DNA from: Nothophaeocryptopus gaeumannii
Taxonomy: Eukaryota > Ascomycota > Dothideomycetes > Mycosphaerellales > Mycosphaerellaceae
DNA length: 64,000 nt
NCBI GenBank assembly: GCA_031771865.1
Contig: JASISA010000007.1
Coordinates: 744,001 to 808,000, forward strand
Direction of reading: 5' to 3'
A program made the translations under genes and the position numbers. The notes beneath the pieces were generated by a model. That model was not told the origin of the DNA. It was given only the letters and a program-made list of their open reading frames with translations, and searched no databases. This document shows positions 1-10,091 of this stretch, one piece after another; positions within the stretch are counted from its first letter, which is position 1, and every line of letters starts with the position of its first letter.

Positions 1-414
1 ACGCCACTGTTACTCACCATCGCCGCGGTCCTCGTCAGCGGCCAACAAGGGGGGGTCCAACAACCTCCCGGCGACGTTCCACTGCCGTGCCGTCATAAGC
101 AGAGCTGCGCTGATTCCATCAAACCGGCTGAAGAGTGCCCAAGGAACTGTGCGTCCTGACCATTGCTTGCTGTCTGGTCCAATCAATTTAACGGAAGAGC
201 TGACATGCATTTAGACAACCTAAAATGGTCTGTCGATCAGAAATATATTGATTGTCAATGTCGGAAGCGGACATACAGAGATGCTGTTGAGGAATGCTAC
301 TACAACTGCGTGAAAGAGTATGACCTCAAGGGAGGTGAGCGTCTCCAGAGCAACTGTATACAGGATCCGGTGATGCTGACATGGCTGCTCAATAGGTATC
401 AAAAAGGTGGTTGA
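1..414 (+). CDS. CFEM-like small secreted cysteine-rich protein, 5' end outside window
   Basis: Two exons are visible. Frame 1 opens at base 1 with a hydrophobic stretch (LLLTIAAVLVSG) that reads as the end of a signal peptide, then a Gln/Pro-rich linker. A 66-bp intron (149-214, donor GTGCGT, branch-like GCTGAC, acceptor TTAG) joins it in frame to 215-414. The mature part has eight cysteines: C-x5-C-x9-C, then DCQC, then C-x3-C and a final C. This order (C-x-C followed by C-x3-C and a terminal C) is that of CFEM domains, which are fungal-specific, extracellular and often heme-binding or host-interacting. The initiator and the first part of the signal peptide lie upstream of the window. Without the splice, frame 1 stops at 154, so the intron is needed. 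CFEM assignment is by pattern only; a different eight-cysteine effector is possible. Confidence 0.6.
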
Positions 415-756
415 CAGGTGCGCCCTCTTAGATGTTAGAGGAGGCCCTGGGGGTTGGGAAGGGAGAGATTAGGGACAGTGTTGAGTTGGGGGTTGTTGCT
501 TTTTGGTGATGTTGGTCGTGGAGGGATTGAGTAGCATCGAGCCGTGCTGGAGGATCTGCATGGTTAGATGTTAGCTAGGGTTTCGGAGTACAGAATGTTG
601 CAATTGTCTTACATTGCAGAGATCTTGTAGTGATCTTTCCAGCAGATACCATGCCACTGTGTGCTGTGTAGACCACTACTCCTCACGAGACCTCAAGGTG
701 ATCGAATCCCTCTTCCAAAGCTCGAGGCTCAACACAACCGAGACGATGGATTCTCC
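415..756. other. Intergenic, no gene seen
   Basis: This is the 3' flank of the cysteine-rich gene and the 3' flank of the degenerate gene on the minus strand. It is G/T-rich on the plus strand near 440-540. I see no ORF, repeat or RNA gene. Confidence 0.5.
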
Positions 757-1543
757 CTAGGGCCGCATAATTTTGCGGTCTTCCTTCGCCTTCAGAACCA
801 CTTGCTGGACGCGATTGTGGCATTCTTCCTCCAAATCGTTCTCACCTGTATGCCCGTCTTTGAGTGTCAGTCCCGTCTTTTGGTCAAATGTGAACTTGAA
901 CGCGTGAAAGCGATCCGGTTCATCATCCCAGCAGAATCTTAGGGAGCTTAGACATTTGAAGTCATCGCCTAGGAAACGAGTCCATCGTCCCAGGATATTG
1001 TAAAGCTGCAGTTCCTCGAGATTCTTGTCTGAACCGGTCCATGAGGTCCAAGAGAAGTCGCACAGGCTTACCCAGAGCGGTCTAGCCTCTTTGCGCATCA
1101 GGTCAGACGCGTTGATGAATTCCTGGAGTCTTGCTTTTCTCGAGCTCTAGATAACCTGTGAACGATGGCCGCTGTGAATTTGTAAGTCGACTCTCAACGA
1201 TAGCCTCTCTGTAGATCGCCTATCGAAGCTCCGGAGGTAAATCAAACAGTCTGAAGGGTTTGGCGCGCGCCTCGAGATATCTCCAGAGCAGATTCGGATG
1301 AGTCTGTCGCTTGGCTGGTATTTGCGCGAGGACGCTGCGGCTGATGTTCGCGCACATGATCTGCCTTGCAGTATTGTAGTCATCGCCACGACAAGCCATG
1401 AACTGCCGTTTCTTGGCTTGTGACCAGCCCCATTGGCTGAGACCTTGAGCTATCAAAATGGCGTCCATCCGAATCGTCCACTCCTCGAAGTCGCTGCCCT
1501 CGTACAGCAGTCCGCTGAGTGTCAGAGCGCCTGATGTAGCCAT
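757..1543 (-). pseudogene. Broken Gag-like/F-box-like family member (copy 1)
   Basis: The ORF starts at 1543 and reads about 107 residues. Residues about 8-92 (LLYEGSDFEEWTIRM ... ISRSVLAQIP ... LLWRYLE) resemble the N-terminal segment of copia-type Gag. They run directly into RLFDLPPELR, the start of the F-box-like domain. A TAG at 1220-1222 interrupts exactly there, yet the same frame continues after it with AIYREAI, the expected next part of the motif (normally LRNRIYE). The frame is lost again near 1100-1140, and the rest (NASDLMRKEARPLW and onward to 757) continues one frame over. It ends with a region alignable to the intact copy at 6974-8583. Two independent lesions mean it cannot make the full product. 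The intact copy has an intron just before its AKPF block; this copy has none. Biological role unknown. Confidence 0.7.
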
Positions 1544-2103
1544 TGTATTCGCCGTTTCCCCGTCCTTGAATAATGACGAGGTTTGTCCGGGCTTTCTTCG
1601 TTAGTAGTTGTGTCTGACCAATGTGTTTGACTGACGCGGTTGATCAACGTGAATGGTCTTTTGAAGTCACTGCTTGTTCTTGTCAACAGCTAAAGTTCTT
1701 GTTTGATGAGGGGGAAGCCGGTCAGCCGTGTGTCTGATTTTCAGTGTTATTTGGTCAGTGACGGAATCCAAATCAAGAGGTAGAGGGATGTGCAGAGTGA
1801 GGTCAAGCTGCTTGAACGCAGGTGAAGAAGCCATCGAGTCAGCATGTGATCTTCCGCGAACCGCGTTTGCATATGCTCGGCCCTCGTTCACACCCTGTCG
1901 CGCCTGAATCATCCCGAACAGGCAGCATGTGACTCAATTCCTTATCCAACATCCTCTTGAGGGCGTACGCCAACTTGATGGTACGGTCCGCCATACACCT
2001 CTCTAATGCTTTGCTGAGGGGTCCGGAAGGCGGCTGAGCTCTGGTGCGCGTGGGTCCCAGGCTGACAACAGAGTTCCGTGCGAGTCTCAAGGGATCTGCA
2101 CCC
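1544..2103. other. Intergenic, no gene seen
   Basis: This region lies between two degenerate minus-strand family copies. Short ORFs on both strands show no recognisable domain or splice structure. I see no supported gene here. Confidence 0.45.
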
Positions 2104-3026
2104 TCATCCAGACGGCTCAACCACGACCCTCTCGATCTCCACCAAGCACTTCACGACCGGCTCGCCCTTCATGTCTTCGTATCCCTCCATAGCCATCACC
2201 TTCCCCTTACAGCCCTCCAACTTCTCATTCAGCTCCTTCGGCGTTTCTTCCTGGTGAACCAGCACCTTCAATCTACTCTTCTCACTCCACATTACCTCAA
2301 TGTACTTCTCAATCACCGCCGGACGCCTCAGCGAACTCCTCAACTTCAGACAAAAGCGACGGAGATACTTCGCGTTATCACGGACGACATTCAGGCGCCA
2401 CGAATTGATGTGACTGGTGATTGGGGTGCTGGTGTGTGGAGTGTGCGGGAAGCTGATCGTCCTAGGCGTGCCTTTCGTGAGAATCATGGAGAAGTTACAG
2501 GTGCTGAAGTACACGGAAAGGCTCTTGCTGCGGGGTTGACTCGAAGCGTGGAGCAGCTGTGGTAGGGCGCGTTTGATCCTGAGCGCGATGTCCGGTTCGT
2601 CCTCACTCGCAAAGTAAAGCTCATAGATCCGGATATGGAGCTCAGGCGGCAAGTCCGTAAGGCGGAACATGCTGGAGAATCGTTCGAGTTCCTTCCACAA
2701 AAGTGCCAATTCCCTCCACTTTGAATCGACAGCCTCTTTTTGATCCACGGAAAGACACATTCTTCGATAATAATCCTTGCCATCAGCGGACGGCAATCTC
2801 CATTCGTGATTGTAGGAAGCGAGGTGCCAGGCTCGTTGATGGTGGCGTGGTCAGAGGCGCAGATATTGAGACCCGTGTTTCGTAGGCGTGCGTTGATGTG
2901 CGGCAGCCATGCTTCGAATGCGCCTTCGAAGAGGAGGCCTTTCTTGGTGAAGCCGCCCGATGCCAACAGGGGCGGCGGTTTGAAGCGCATCGGTACCATC
3001 CGCTTGCTTTGCTCCTCTTCGAACAT
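2104..3026 (-). pseudogene. Frameshifted Gag-like/F-box-like family member (copy 2)
   Basis: From the ATG at 3026 the frame gives a Gag-like segment (GLLFEGAFEAWLPHINARL ... MARIIIEECVFPWIKKRL). The second half lies one frame away, from about 2740 to the stop at 2104: LALLWKELERF, then FRLTDLPPELHIRIYELYF, then LLHASSQPRSKSLSVYF, then a charged tail. Aligned with copies 1 and 3, the junction must fall near 2700-2740, a single-nucleotide shift. No splice-site pair of plausible length repairs it; the best is only about 40 bp. The second half alone is a good 190-residue F-box-like/2EXR-type domain. It is therefore called a frameshifted copy, although a sequencing error or an unusual intron cannot be excluded. 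Confidence 0.6.
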
Positions 3027-3282
3027 GGTGAAGAGGCGTTCAGTCTCGAGTGGGAGTGTGGGTGGATGTGCAGGCGGGAGCAGGTTTGCTCTTGTTTTTG
3101 TAGTCGGAAAACAAACAGATAGCGCACGGTCCACTAATGGTCTTAGTAAATTGTGAAGGTGCCTGCGCGCAAGTCAACTAAATGAAGAAGGGAAGAGATG
3201 CTTGTCTGAACGTCAATGGTATCTTTCACATATGTACGCATCTAGCTCTATCGCCAAGCGCGAGAGCCAAATGGGAAGGCGT

Positions 3283-4066
3283 CTACGGCTCCTGGGTCTT
3301 TCCAGTGTGCGTGTCGCGCTCGTGGTATGTCCACTGGCCTGGCTGTGGCTTCTCCTCAAGATCCTCCCATCTGGTAACTTTGTCAGTATCGCGTCACATT
3401 AGACCTCAAATGTTCAACTTACACGTTATTCTCCTTCATCACACCAACCAGATGCCTCTCGCTCTCTGCCACCTGAACAACCTCCTCAATTAGGCCTGCG
3501 CCTATTCTGGTCTCAATGTCGTTGACCTGTTCGGCTGTGAGCGGCGGCTCGCTCTCAATATTTGGGATAAGTGACGCCGCATTGATAGGATCATCCTGCA
3601 ATGCCTGTCCCTGCTTCGCCCGTGCCTCTATACTCCGCGGTCCCTCCAAAGGCGCGCGGCCCTTGTACTCGTGGTTGTCATCCGGATCGCTTTTGTCTTG
3701 CGATATCTGCTCCTTCCAAACAATGTTGTACTCGTCGCCGCTCTTCGATTGTAGTGGGATCTTGCGGAATGCATTGGGGAAGCTGTCAACCAAAGGAGCC
3801 ACACGCTGTTTCCACGCCTCCAACCCAGATGGCTGGACGGATTCGATGATGTTCGTGCGGTGTTTGGTCAGAGCTTCAGTGGATTGGCGGTAGACGGAAT
3901 GCTCAGGAAATTGCTTCAGCTGCTCCAATGTGTCGTTGTAGATGTAGAGGAGGGTGGATCGCGGGGAGGCGTGGGTGAAGAGGCCAGTCAGACCGGTGGG
4001 AGCGCCAGCTTCGAGGAATTGGGTGCTTCGCTGCACCGAAGCGCATAGTCGGACAGCAGCCCTCAT
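3283..4066 (-). CDS. NDUFA5: NADH:ubiquinone oxidoreductase (complex I) NDUFA5/29.9 kDa-type subunit
   Basis: An accessory subunit of the peripheral arm of mitochondrial complex I. The model has exon 1 at 4066-3423 and exon 2 at 3370-3283, giving 243 residues. The 52-bp intron has donor GTAAGT and acceptor CCAG. The splice restores the family's C-terminal signature: KENNV joins WEDLEEKPQPGQW. The N-terminus (MRAAVRLCASVQRS) is Arg/Ser-rich and fits a mitochondrial targeting sequence. The body carries the LYIYNDTLEQLKQFPEHSVYR block typical of this family. The start at 4066 was chosen because the upstream extension is low-complexity. It is transcribed divergently from the PDI-like gene at 4536 across about 470 bp. 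Family assignment is firm; the exact start is likely. Confidence 0.93.
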
Positions 4067-4535
4067 GTTTGCGGTGTTGTGTTGAGGGCGCAATGGGAGA
4101 TTGAGGACTGAGAGATGGAGCTTGTGATTGAAGGTCGATGTGGTAGGCTCGATGGTCCAGGCTTGGCGCAAATCGAGAAAGGACGACGGCTGATTGGATG
4201 AAACTCTAATGCGCTCAGAAGGGGCAGCAGCCGCGTGGAGTGAAGTGGACAGCAAGACCAAGAGCACACCTGGAATAGAACGTCGACCTGGAGCGAAGAC
4301 ACCACGCCTACCTTGCCGACACCCAGTACCTGCCCATCCACCTGGAATAGGAGAAGACAACACCGCCACAAGAGGACCACCAGGAAGCGGCGACCACGAC
4401 GAGATCGAACTGCACGACTTCCTCCCAGCAAACTCCCGGCGATCGCATCATCATTCGTAATCTGTCTGAAGTCGCACCAAGAGAGTGGGCTTCGCGCCCT
4501 TCTTCACTTCCTGTTCACCGCCATAGTCAATCGCA
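4067..4535. promoter_or_regulatory. Divergent promoter region between complex I subunit and PDI-like gene
   Basis: A 469-bp intergenic region separates two diverging genes, so it must hold both promoters and 5' leaders. ORFs in it have no domain support. I see no clear TATA box or named operator. Confidence 0.5.
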
Positions 4536-6644
4536 ATGCGCGCCTCATTAGTACTCCGGTGGCTCGCTGTGCCTACACTCGCCTACGCGACCGCATCTCC
4601 CGCCGCAGATGGACAAATAGAGCAGCCCAAGCGACTCGTCAAGCGAGCAGACACAGCGGCAGAGGGGACCGTCTTTAATGGCAAGAATGTGCCTCCTATG
4701 CAGGAGCTGGAAGGCGAAAAGATTGACGAGATAATAAAAGATGGAAACTGGCTGGTGGAATATTACAGCCCATACTGCCACCACTGCAAAGCTATGGCTC
4801 CCATATTACAAACTTTATACGAATTTTACTACACCTCAGATCCGTTACCGCAAACACCCGGATCGGGCGAGACACACGACGACATGAACAGCTTTACGAG
4901 ATATTACAGCTTCAAGTTCGCCAAGGTAGACTGTGTTGCGTACGGAGATGCGTGCACAAAGCATGGTGTTGAAAGCTTCCCGACCATGATCATGTACAAA
5001 GATGGCAAGGAGATAGAGCAGAAAGCCGGGCAGAAGGATATGGACGCATTGAGCAAATGGGTTGAGCAGATACTGGAGACAGTCAAACCGGGCTCAAGGC
5101 CAAAAGATGGTCCCAAGTTGCCAAAGGTGGGAGCCAAAGAGGCACCGCCTACGCCGCTTGAGGCTCCCGTCGGCAAGGACAAGGGGGAGAAGGTGGCTGC
5201 TGGTACGGCCAAGACTACACTCACCGCGACCAAAGCTGCCGAAGTCGTGAATTCAGAACCCAATCCGGCCGGCAAGTCGATCGCGCTCACAGCGGAGAAC
5301 TTCCAACGACTGGTCACTACGACTCGCGAGCCGTGGTTCATCAAGTTCTACGCTCCTTGGTGTCACCATTGCCAGGCCATGGCACCCAACTGGCAAGGCA
5401 TGGCGCGTCAAATGCAGGGCAGGCTCAACATTGGCGAGGTCAATTGCGAGGTTGAGAAAAGGCTGTGTAAGGACGTGAAAGTGCGAGGATACCCAACAAT
5501 CATGTTCTTCCAGGGTGGAGAGAGGATTGAGTATGAGGGCCTGCGTGGGTTGGGGGATCTGATTGGGTTTGCGAACAAAGCTGTTGGCATTGCAGACGGG
5601 GTTAAGAACGTGACGGCTGCTGAGTTCGAGGCCATGGAGGAGAAGGAAGAGGTCATTTTCTTGTACTTCTACGACGATGCCACGACCAGCGAGGATCTTG
5701 CCGTATTGGAGAGATTGACTCTCAGCCTGATTGGACACGCCAAGCTCGTCACAACACACGACTCACTTTTGGAAGAGCGATATAGAATCAGCACCTGGCC
5801 ACGGCTCCTGGTCAGCCGAGACGGCAAGGCCACTTATTACAATGGCCTCTCACCACGCGATATGCGTGACTTCCGCCGCGTTCTCAACTGGATGAAGTCA
5901 GTATGGCTGCCCATCGTTCCAGAGTTGACTGCGTCCAACGCACGCGAGATCATGGACGGAAAACTCGTCGTGCTTGGTATACTATCCCGCGACCGACCAG
6001 AAGATTTCGTCCAATCCAAGCGAGAGATCAAGAATGCTGCGCTTGAATGGATCGACAAGCAGACTCAAGCCTTCCAACTTGAGCGACAGGAACTCCGCGA
6101 CGCCAAGCAATTGCGCATCGAAGAGGCTGAAGACCGGAATGACCAACGTGCTCTTCGCGCTGCAAAGAGTATTCGTATTAACATGGACGACATTGAGAGA
6201 AAGGAGGTTGGCTTTGCCTGGGTTGATGGTATCTTCTGGGAACGATGGATTAAGACTACTTTCGGGATCACAATGGCCGACGGCGAGAGGGTAGTGGTCA
6301 ACGATGAAGACAACCACCGATACTGGGACAACACTATGACTGGAAACCCAATCGTGCCTAGCCGAACGTCCATCCTCGAAACGCTTCCTCGAATCGTCGC
6401 CAACCCGCCAAAACTCACACCAAAGAGCACCACCAATGCAATCGGCCATGTATGGTGGGTTGTCAAAGGACAAGTCGTGGAACATCCTCTCGTCAGCGGT
6501 GGCATCCTCCTTGGTGTGCTGATTGTTGCTACGATATACGGGAGAAAACATGTGCGCGTCGGCAACGGCTATATCAGGCTGGATGAGAAGAGCGGCATGA
6601 ATGGCTTGTTAGGCGGTAATACGAACCAGGGCAAAGTTGATTAG
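4536..6644 (+). CDS. ER membrane protein disulfide isomerase-like protein (two CHHC thioredoxin domains)
   Basis: A single-exon gene of 702 residues. It begins with a signal peptide (MRASLVLRWLAVPTLAYATA). Two thioredoxin folds follow, each with a CHHC active site: YYSPYCHHC at about residues 78-84 and FYAPWCHHC at about 271-279. A third, non-catalytic thioredoxin-like stretch spans about 350-480, and a charged helical region lies around 495-560. One transmembrane helix (LVSGGILLGVLIVATIY) sits near residues 652-668, with a short cytosolic tail. The layout matches fungal Eps1/TMX-like membrane PDIs, which handle disulfide exchange and quality control of membrane proteins in the ER (family knowledge). 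CHHC rather than CGHC should change the redox potential (inference). No KDEL-type retrieval signal is present; the membrane anchor replaces it. Confidence 0.9.
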   Translation: MRASLVLRWLAVPTLAYATASPAADGQIEQPKRLVKRADTAAEGTVFNGKNVPPMQELEGEKIDEIIKDGNWLVEYYSPYCHHCKAMAPILQTLYEFYYTSDPLPQTPGSGETHDDMNSFTRYYSFKFAKVDCVAYGDACTKHGVESFPTMIMYKDGKEIEQKAGQKDMDALSKWVEQILETVKPGSRPKDGPKLPKVGAKEAPPTPLEAPVGKDKGEKVAAGTAKTTLTATKAAEVVNSEPNPAGKSIALTAENFQRLVTTTREPWFIKFYAPWCHHCQAMAPNWQGMARQMQGRLNIGEVNCEVEKRLCKDVKVRGYPTIMFFQGGERIEYEGLRGLGDLIGFANKAVGIADGVKNVTAAEFEAMEEKEEVIFLYFYDDATTSEDLAVLERLTLSLIGHAKLVTTHDSLLEERYRISTWPRLLVSRDGKATYYNGLSPRDMRDFRRVLNWMKSVWLPIVPELTASNAREIMDGKLVVLGILSRDRPEDFVQSKREIKNAALEWIDKQTQAFQLERQELRDAKQLRIEEAEDRNDQRALRAAKSIRINMDDIERKEVGFAWVDGIFWERWIKTTFGITMADGERVVVNDEDNHRYWDNTMTGNPIVPSRTSILETLPRIVANPPKLTPKSTTNAIGHVWWVVKGQVVEHPLVSGGILLGVLIVATIYGRKHVRVGNGYIRLDEKSGMNGLLGGNTNQGKVD

Positions 6645-6973
6645 ATTGAGCGAGCGATATGTGCTGCATTCGCCGGAGTTTCATAGGTGAAAAGATGCCA
6701 GGGGTTTGATCAAGGGAACCAATTTTCGGAATGGTAATGGATTGCGATACCTCTTTCCTGGTTTCGTTTCGTATTTGGTCTTCCTCGCTTCAAATTCTTT
6801 CCCTCACTTGACTATCAGATAGGACTGCACATCCGCCTCCTGCAGGGTCCTTAACCCGCTCAAAACACGCGACGACTTCCAGCAACAACACAGTACAGCC
6901 TCCAACAACAGCATCAACTGCCAGCCTACCTACATAGCACACATCGACACAAGCATCATTGAGACTCACCAAC

Positions 6974-8583
6974 ATGGCACGCACTAAAGGCTCTCGTCGC
7001 AGCGGACGTCAAAGCAACAGACCATCGCGGCCAAGGTATCGACCTACCACGATCAACAACTCCACATCTGATCACTTTCGTACGTCTCATCTCCAGACAC
7101 GCATCGACCGCGGATCGGCAAATGACCAGGAGCCCGAGCTTCAACCAGATGACCTCACCGCGAATGACATGCTGTATGAGGGGGTTGATTTCAATGGCTG
7201 GCTCGTCCGCTGCGCTACGAGGCATGCGAGGGATAGTCGTCTTGGTGGGTCCGATCTCGCGCGCGATGCTGTGATCAATCATGTTTCGGAGAGTATCATG
7301 TGTAGGATACCGCAGAGGGTGGTCTATGACTGGCCGAGATTTGCCAAGGTGTTGAGGAGGATGGTGAGTATTCAGGATGCGGCGTGGTGGGAGGGGATGG
7401 AGTGATGGGATGCTGATATCTCATGCAGGCAAAGCCATTCCGATTTCTAGACTTGCCTGCTGAGGTACGCAATCGTATCTACGAGATAGTGTTTGCAGAG
7501 TTACCTGAGCAGTGGATCGGAAAGATGGAGAACGACTTGTCCGTTCTCGCCGCCCAAGGCCGACATGGAATCAGCAAAACCGCTCTCCCGCCTGTTCTCC
7601 AGGTCTCCTCTCAACTACGAAAAGAAGCAAGGTCCTTGTATTTCGCCACCTGCAGCTTCGCGATTAGTCTGGACGATACCAATCACATGTTCTTACCGTG
7701 GCAAGATCCATTCAGCATCGTCTTGAACCCATGGGTCGATATCGTGGCAGGTACAGAGCTGAAGCATCTCCAACGCCTGCGATTGGATGTCGTCCTGACA
7801 CACCACTCGTCCCTTCGACCTTGTGCCACGATCGTGGTGGGACAGAATGGACTGAAGATCACCTGCCCGGCCAATCTTTTGGAAGGAAAGAAGAGACTGC
7901 TAGAAGCGACGGTCGGTTTTGTGAAGCAAAAGGCGCTGACGCAGGGATGGGAGGATGGAAGAGCGATCAAAGAAGCAATTCTGGCCAACTCGGCAAATCT
8001 CAAGACAGATAGTACGTCGAGATTGGGAACGAGCTAGACGGACGATAAGATTGCAGATTTGTCTCCTTGCGAGGGTTTGCGGTATGTCTTGACTTCCACT
8101 CTCTCCAAAACCTATGGTCCTGTGTCTTTTCCCGATTTGGCCCTCATTGTCTCATTGTCCAATGTCCATGTAAAGCGGAAAGTTAGAACATCAGCTGTTA
8201 CGGCACATGTTCTGGTGCAGGTACTTTCACATTATTGTGGACGCCGCGAGACTTGGTTGAGCGATGCCTGGGACGCCTGGAAGAGTGAGGTTGCTAGCGG
8301 GCAGATGAAGAATCTGAGGAAGGTGATGGTTACGTTGACAAGGAGAGCGAGGCTGCAGTTTGACTTCCTCATTGAGGTCAATAAGCTCGAAGTGGATAAA
8401 GACCAGAAGTTGACGATCAAGGTGCCGGCAGAGTTGGGCGTGGCCGGGAAGGACAGAGTCGCAGAACATGGAGAGGCGATGAAGGAGCACGTTGTGAGAC
8501 ACGTTAGTGGTGGGTTGATTGAGGAGGCTCTTCTGGCGGGTGCTTCGATTTGGGAGGAGGAGAGTATGACACAGTTCGCTTGA
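6974..8583 (+). CDS. Gag-like/F-box-like family protein, apparently intact (copy 3)
   Basis: The model is join(6974-7363, 7429-8011, 8057-8583), 499 residues, with all phases consistent. Intron 1 (GTGAGT ... ATGCAG) and a 45-bp intron 2 (GTACGT ... TTGCAG) look normal. The N-terminal 45 residues are basic. Residues about 60-130 hold the Gag-like segment (DMLYEGVDFNGWLV ... VSESIMCRIPQ). Exon 2 begins AKPFRFLDLPAEVRNRIYE, the F-box-like motif, followed by QVSSQLRKEARSLYFATCSF. The part ending exon 2 (GLKITCPANLLEGKKRLLE) is echoed in exon 3 (KLTIKVPAELGVAGKDRVAE), so the C-terminal module is present twice. Exon 3 could instead be a fragment of a second copy. F-box-like proteins can act as ubiquitin-ligase adaptors, but no function is shown here. 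Confidence 0.6.
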
Positions 8584-9107
8584 GGTTGGAGGGCTCGATG
8601 GAAACTGAGTACGGTGGGCTTGAAACTTTGCAGCCCATCGTGACATAGGACGCGTCTTCTCCTTGTGACGTTTCAAGCAACGTTATCTTTTGTGCGCTTC
8701 AGCTGCTTCTGGATACCATCGTCCTAGCAGTCTGCCGAAAGATCCAGTGATAGCTCGTTCGCTTGGGCAAGGTCGCGAACTTGACGCGAGCCTTGGATGC
8801 ACAAAAAGTCTCCGCCGACCAGGGCTTGGAGCTAGGGCATTGCTGCGGACTGAGGGGTCTTGGTAAGCCTGATCGTGTTTCTCTGACCTCTTTCCCAGAA
8901 TGGAAATGTGTGAAACCCAGTAGATCAGAGTGTGGTTGATGGGAACGGGAGTGAGTTTGATGGACGCGATGAACTCGATTTGAAATGACTTCAAAGCGCC
9001 TACGTCATGGCCTCCAGACTCCAGAACATTAAAGGAACGGCCCTGAACAGAGTATCTCCAGCTTGATCAAGACATTGCAACCCACAGAGTTCTTCGAACA
9101 ATCGACA
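8584..9107. other. Intergenic, no gene seen
   Basis: The 3' flank of the preceding gene and the promoter of the NmrA-like gene. The one longer minus-strand ORF (8683-8994) has no recognisable features and overlaps promoter sequence. Confidence 0.45.
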
Positions 9108-10091
9108 ATGGCAGGAAAGCTCGTGATCGCCGGAGCCAGCGGCAAGCTGGGCTTCGCAACGCTGAATGCTCTCCTCGACCACAACCTCATTCCAGCCGCA
9201 AGCATTGTCTGCACCACATCTTCAGACTCCGGAGCCAAGAAGCTCGATCCAGCTCGACAGAAAGGCGTCGAGATCCGCAAGGCCGAATGGGATGATCAAA
9301 AGTCGTGGGAAGCCGCACTCGAAGGCTGCGAGAAGCTGTTTCTCATTTCCTCTGCTCGCATTCAAAAGGACTTCCACGATCGAGGCTTCACTGCACCAAA
9401 GTCCGGACGAGAGGCGGATCACTTCCGGGTACTGGCTGCTGCTCGGGTCGCTGGCATCAAGCATGTCTACTACTCGTCTTTGGCATTCAAATCCGACCTT
9501 TCGGCTGGCATGAGTCTTAGCAGAGTCATGAAAGCGCATGAGCACACGGAGAAGTATCTCACGTATTCTAGCGGCCTGAAGTACACTTTCATCCGGGAAG
9601 GACTGTACAGTGAGAGCTGGCCCTTGTATCTGGGGCATTACAACATGCCGAACGATGAGAGGACGGAGTTGGTCGTGGCAGGAGACAGCAAGATCAACTG
9701 GACCAGTATCCCCGATCTCGGCCTCGCCAATGCATTGATCCTTACGGCACCATCGGAGGACTGGGCAGGAAAGACCCTCTATCTGTCGCAGAAGAAGTCA
9801 CATACGATGCAGGAAGTCGCGGCGATGGTGGCGAAGGCTAGAGGGAAGGAACTGAAGCTGAAAATCGTTTCTCGCCTTGAGCACGAGAAGTACTATATCC
9901 ACGAGCGCAAGATGGAGGGCCCGTTTATTAGGTGGTGGAGCACAACGTACGATGCACTCCGCGAGCATGAGTGCGAAATTGATGATCCGACTTTGGAGAA
10001 GCTGCTGGAGGGTAAGGGCATGAAGCCGAAGCCCGTGGAGGAGACTATTCAAGAGATGTTCGGATCTGGAGAAGGCTTCACAGGTCGGTAG
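9108..10091 (+). CDS. NmrA-like NAD(P)-binding protein (atypical SDR)
   Basis: 327 residues, single exon. The start at 9108 puts the Rossmann motif GASGKLG at residues 8-14 (KLVIAGASGKLG). It continues with the NmrA/quinone-oxidoreductase-2 type layout: HVYYSSLAF in the middle and YTFIREGLYSESWP after it. The C-terminal substrate-side region is consistent with this family. Members bind NAD(P) and either sense redox state or reduce quinone-like substrates; which applies here cannot be told from sequence. The usual SDR YxxxK catalytic pair is not evident, which is normal for NmrA-like proteins. Expected to be cytosolic because no targeting signal is seen. Confidence 0.87.
   Translation: MAGKLVIAGASGKLGFATLNALLDHNLIPAASIVCTTSSDSGAKKLDPARQKGVEIRKAEWDDQKSWEAALEGCEKLFLISSARIQKDFHDRGFTAPKSGREADHFRVLAAARVAGIKHVYYSSLAFKSDLSAGMSLSRVMKAHEHTEKYLTYSSGLKYTFIREGLYSESWPLYLGHYNMPNDERTELVVAGDSKINWTSIPDLGLANALILTAPSEDWAGKTLYLSQKKSHTMQEVAAMVAKARGKELKLKIVSRLEHEKYYIHERKMEGPFIRWWSTTYDALREHECEIDDPTLEKLLEGKGMKPKPVEETIQEMFGSGEGFTGR

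Noticed and set aside
4067..4369. N-terminal extension of the complex I subunit
   Set aside because: The ATG at 4066 gives a proper mitochondrial presequence; upstream residues are low complexity.
757..8583. An intact copia retrotransposon around the Gag-like segments
   Set aside because: No integrase, reverse transcriptase, zinc knuckle or LTRs are present; only the N-terminal Gag-like part is seen.
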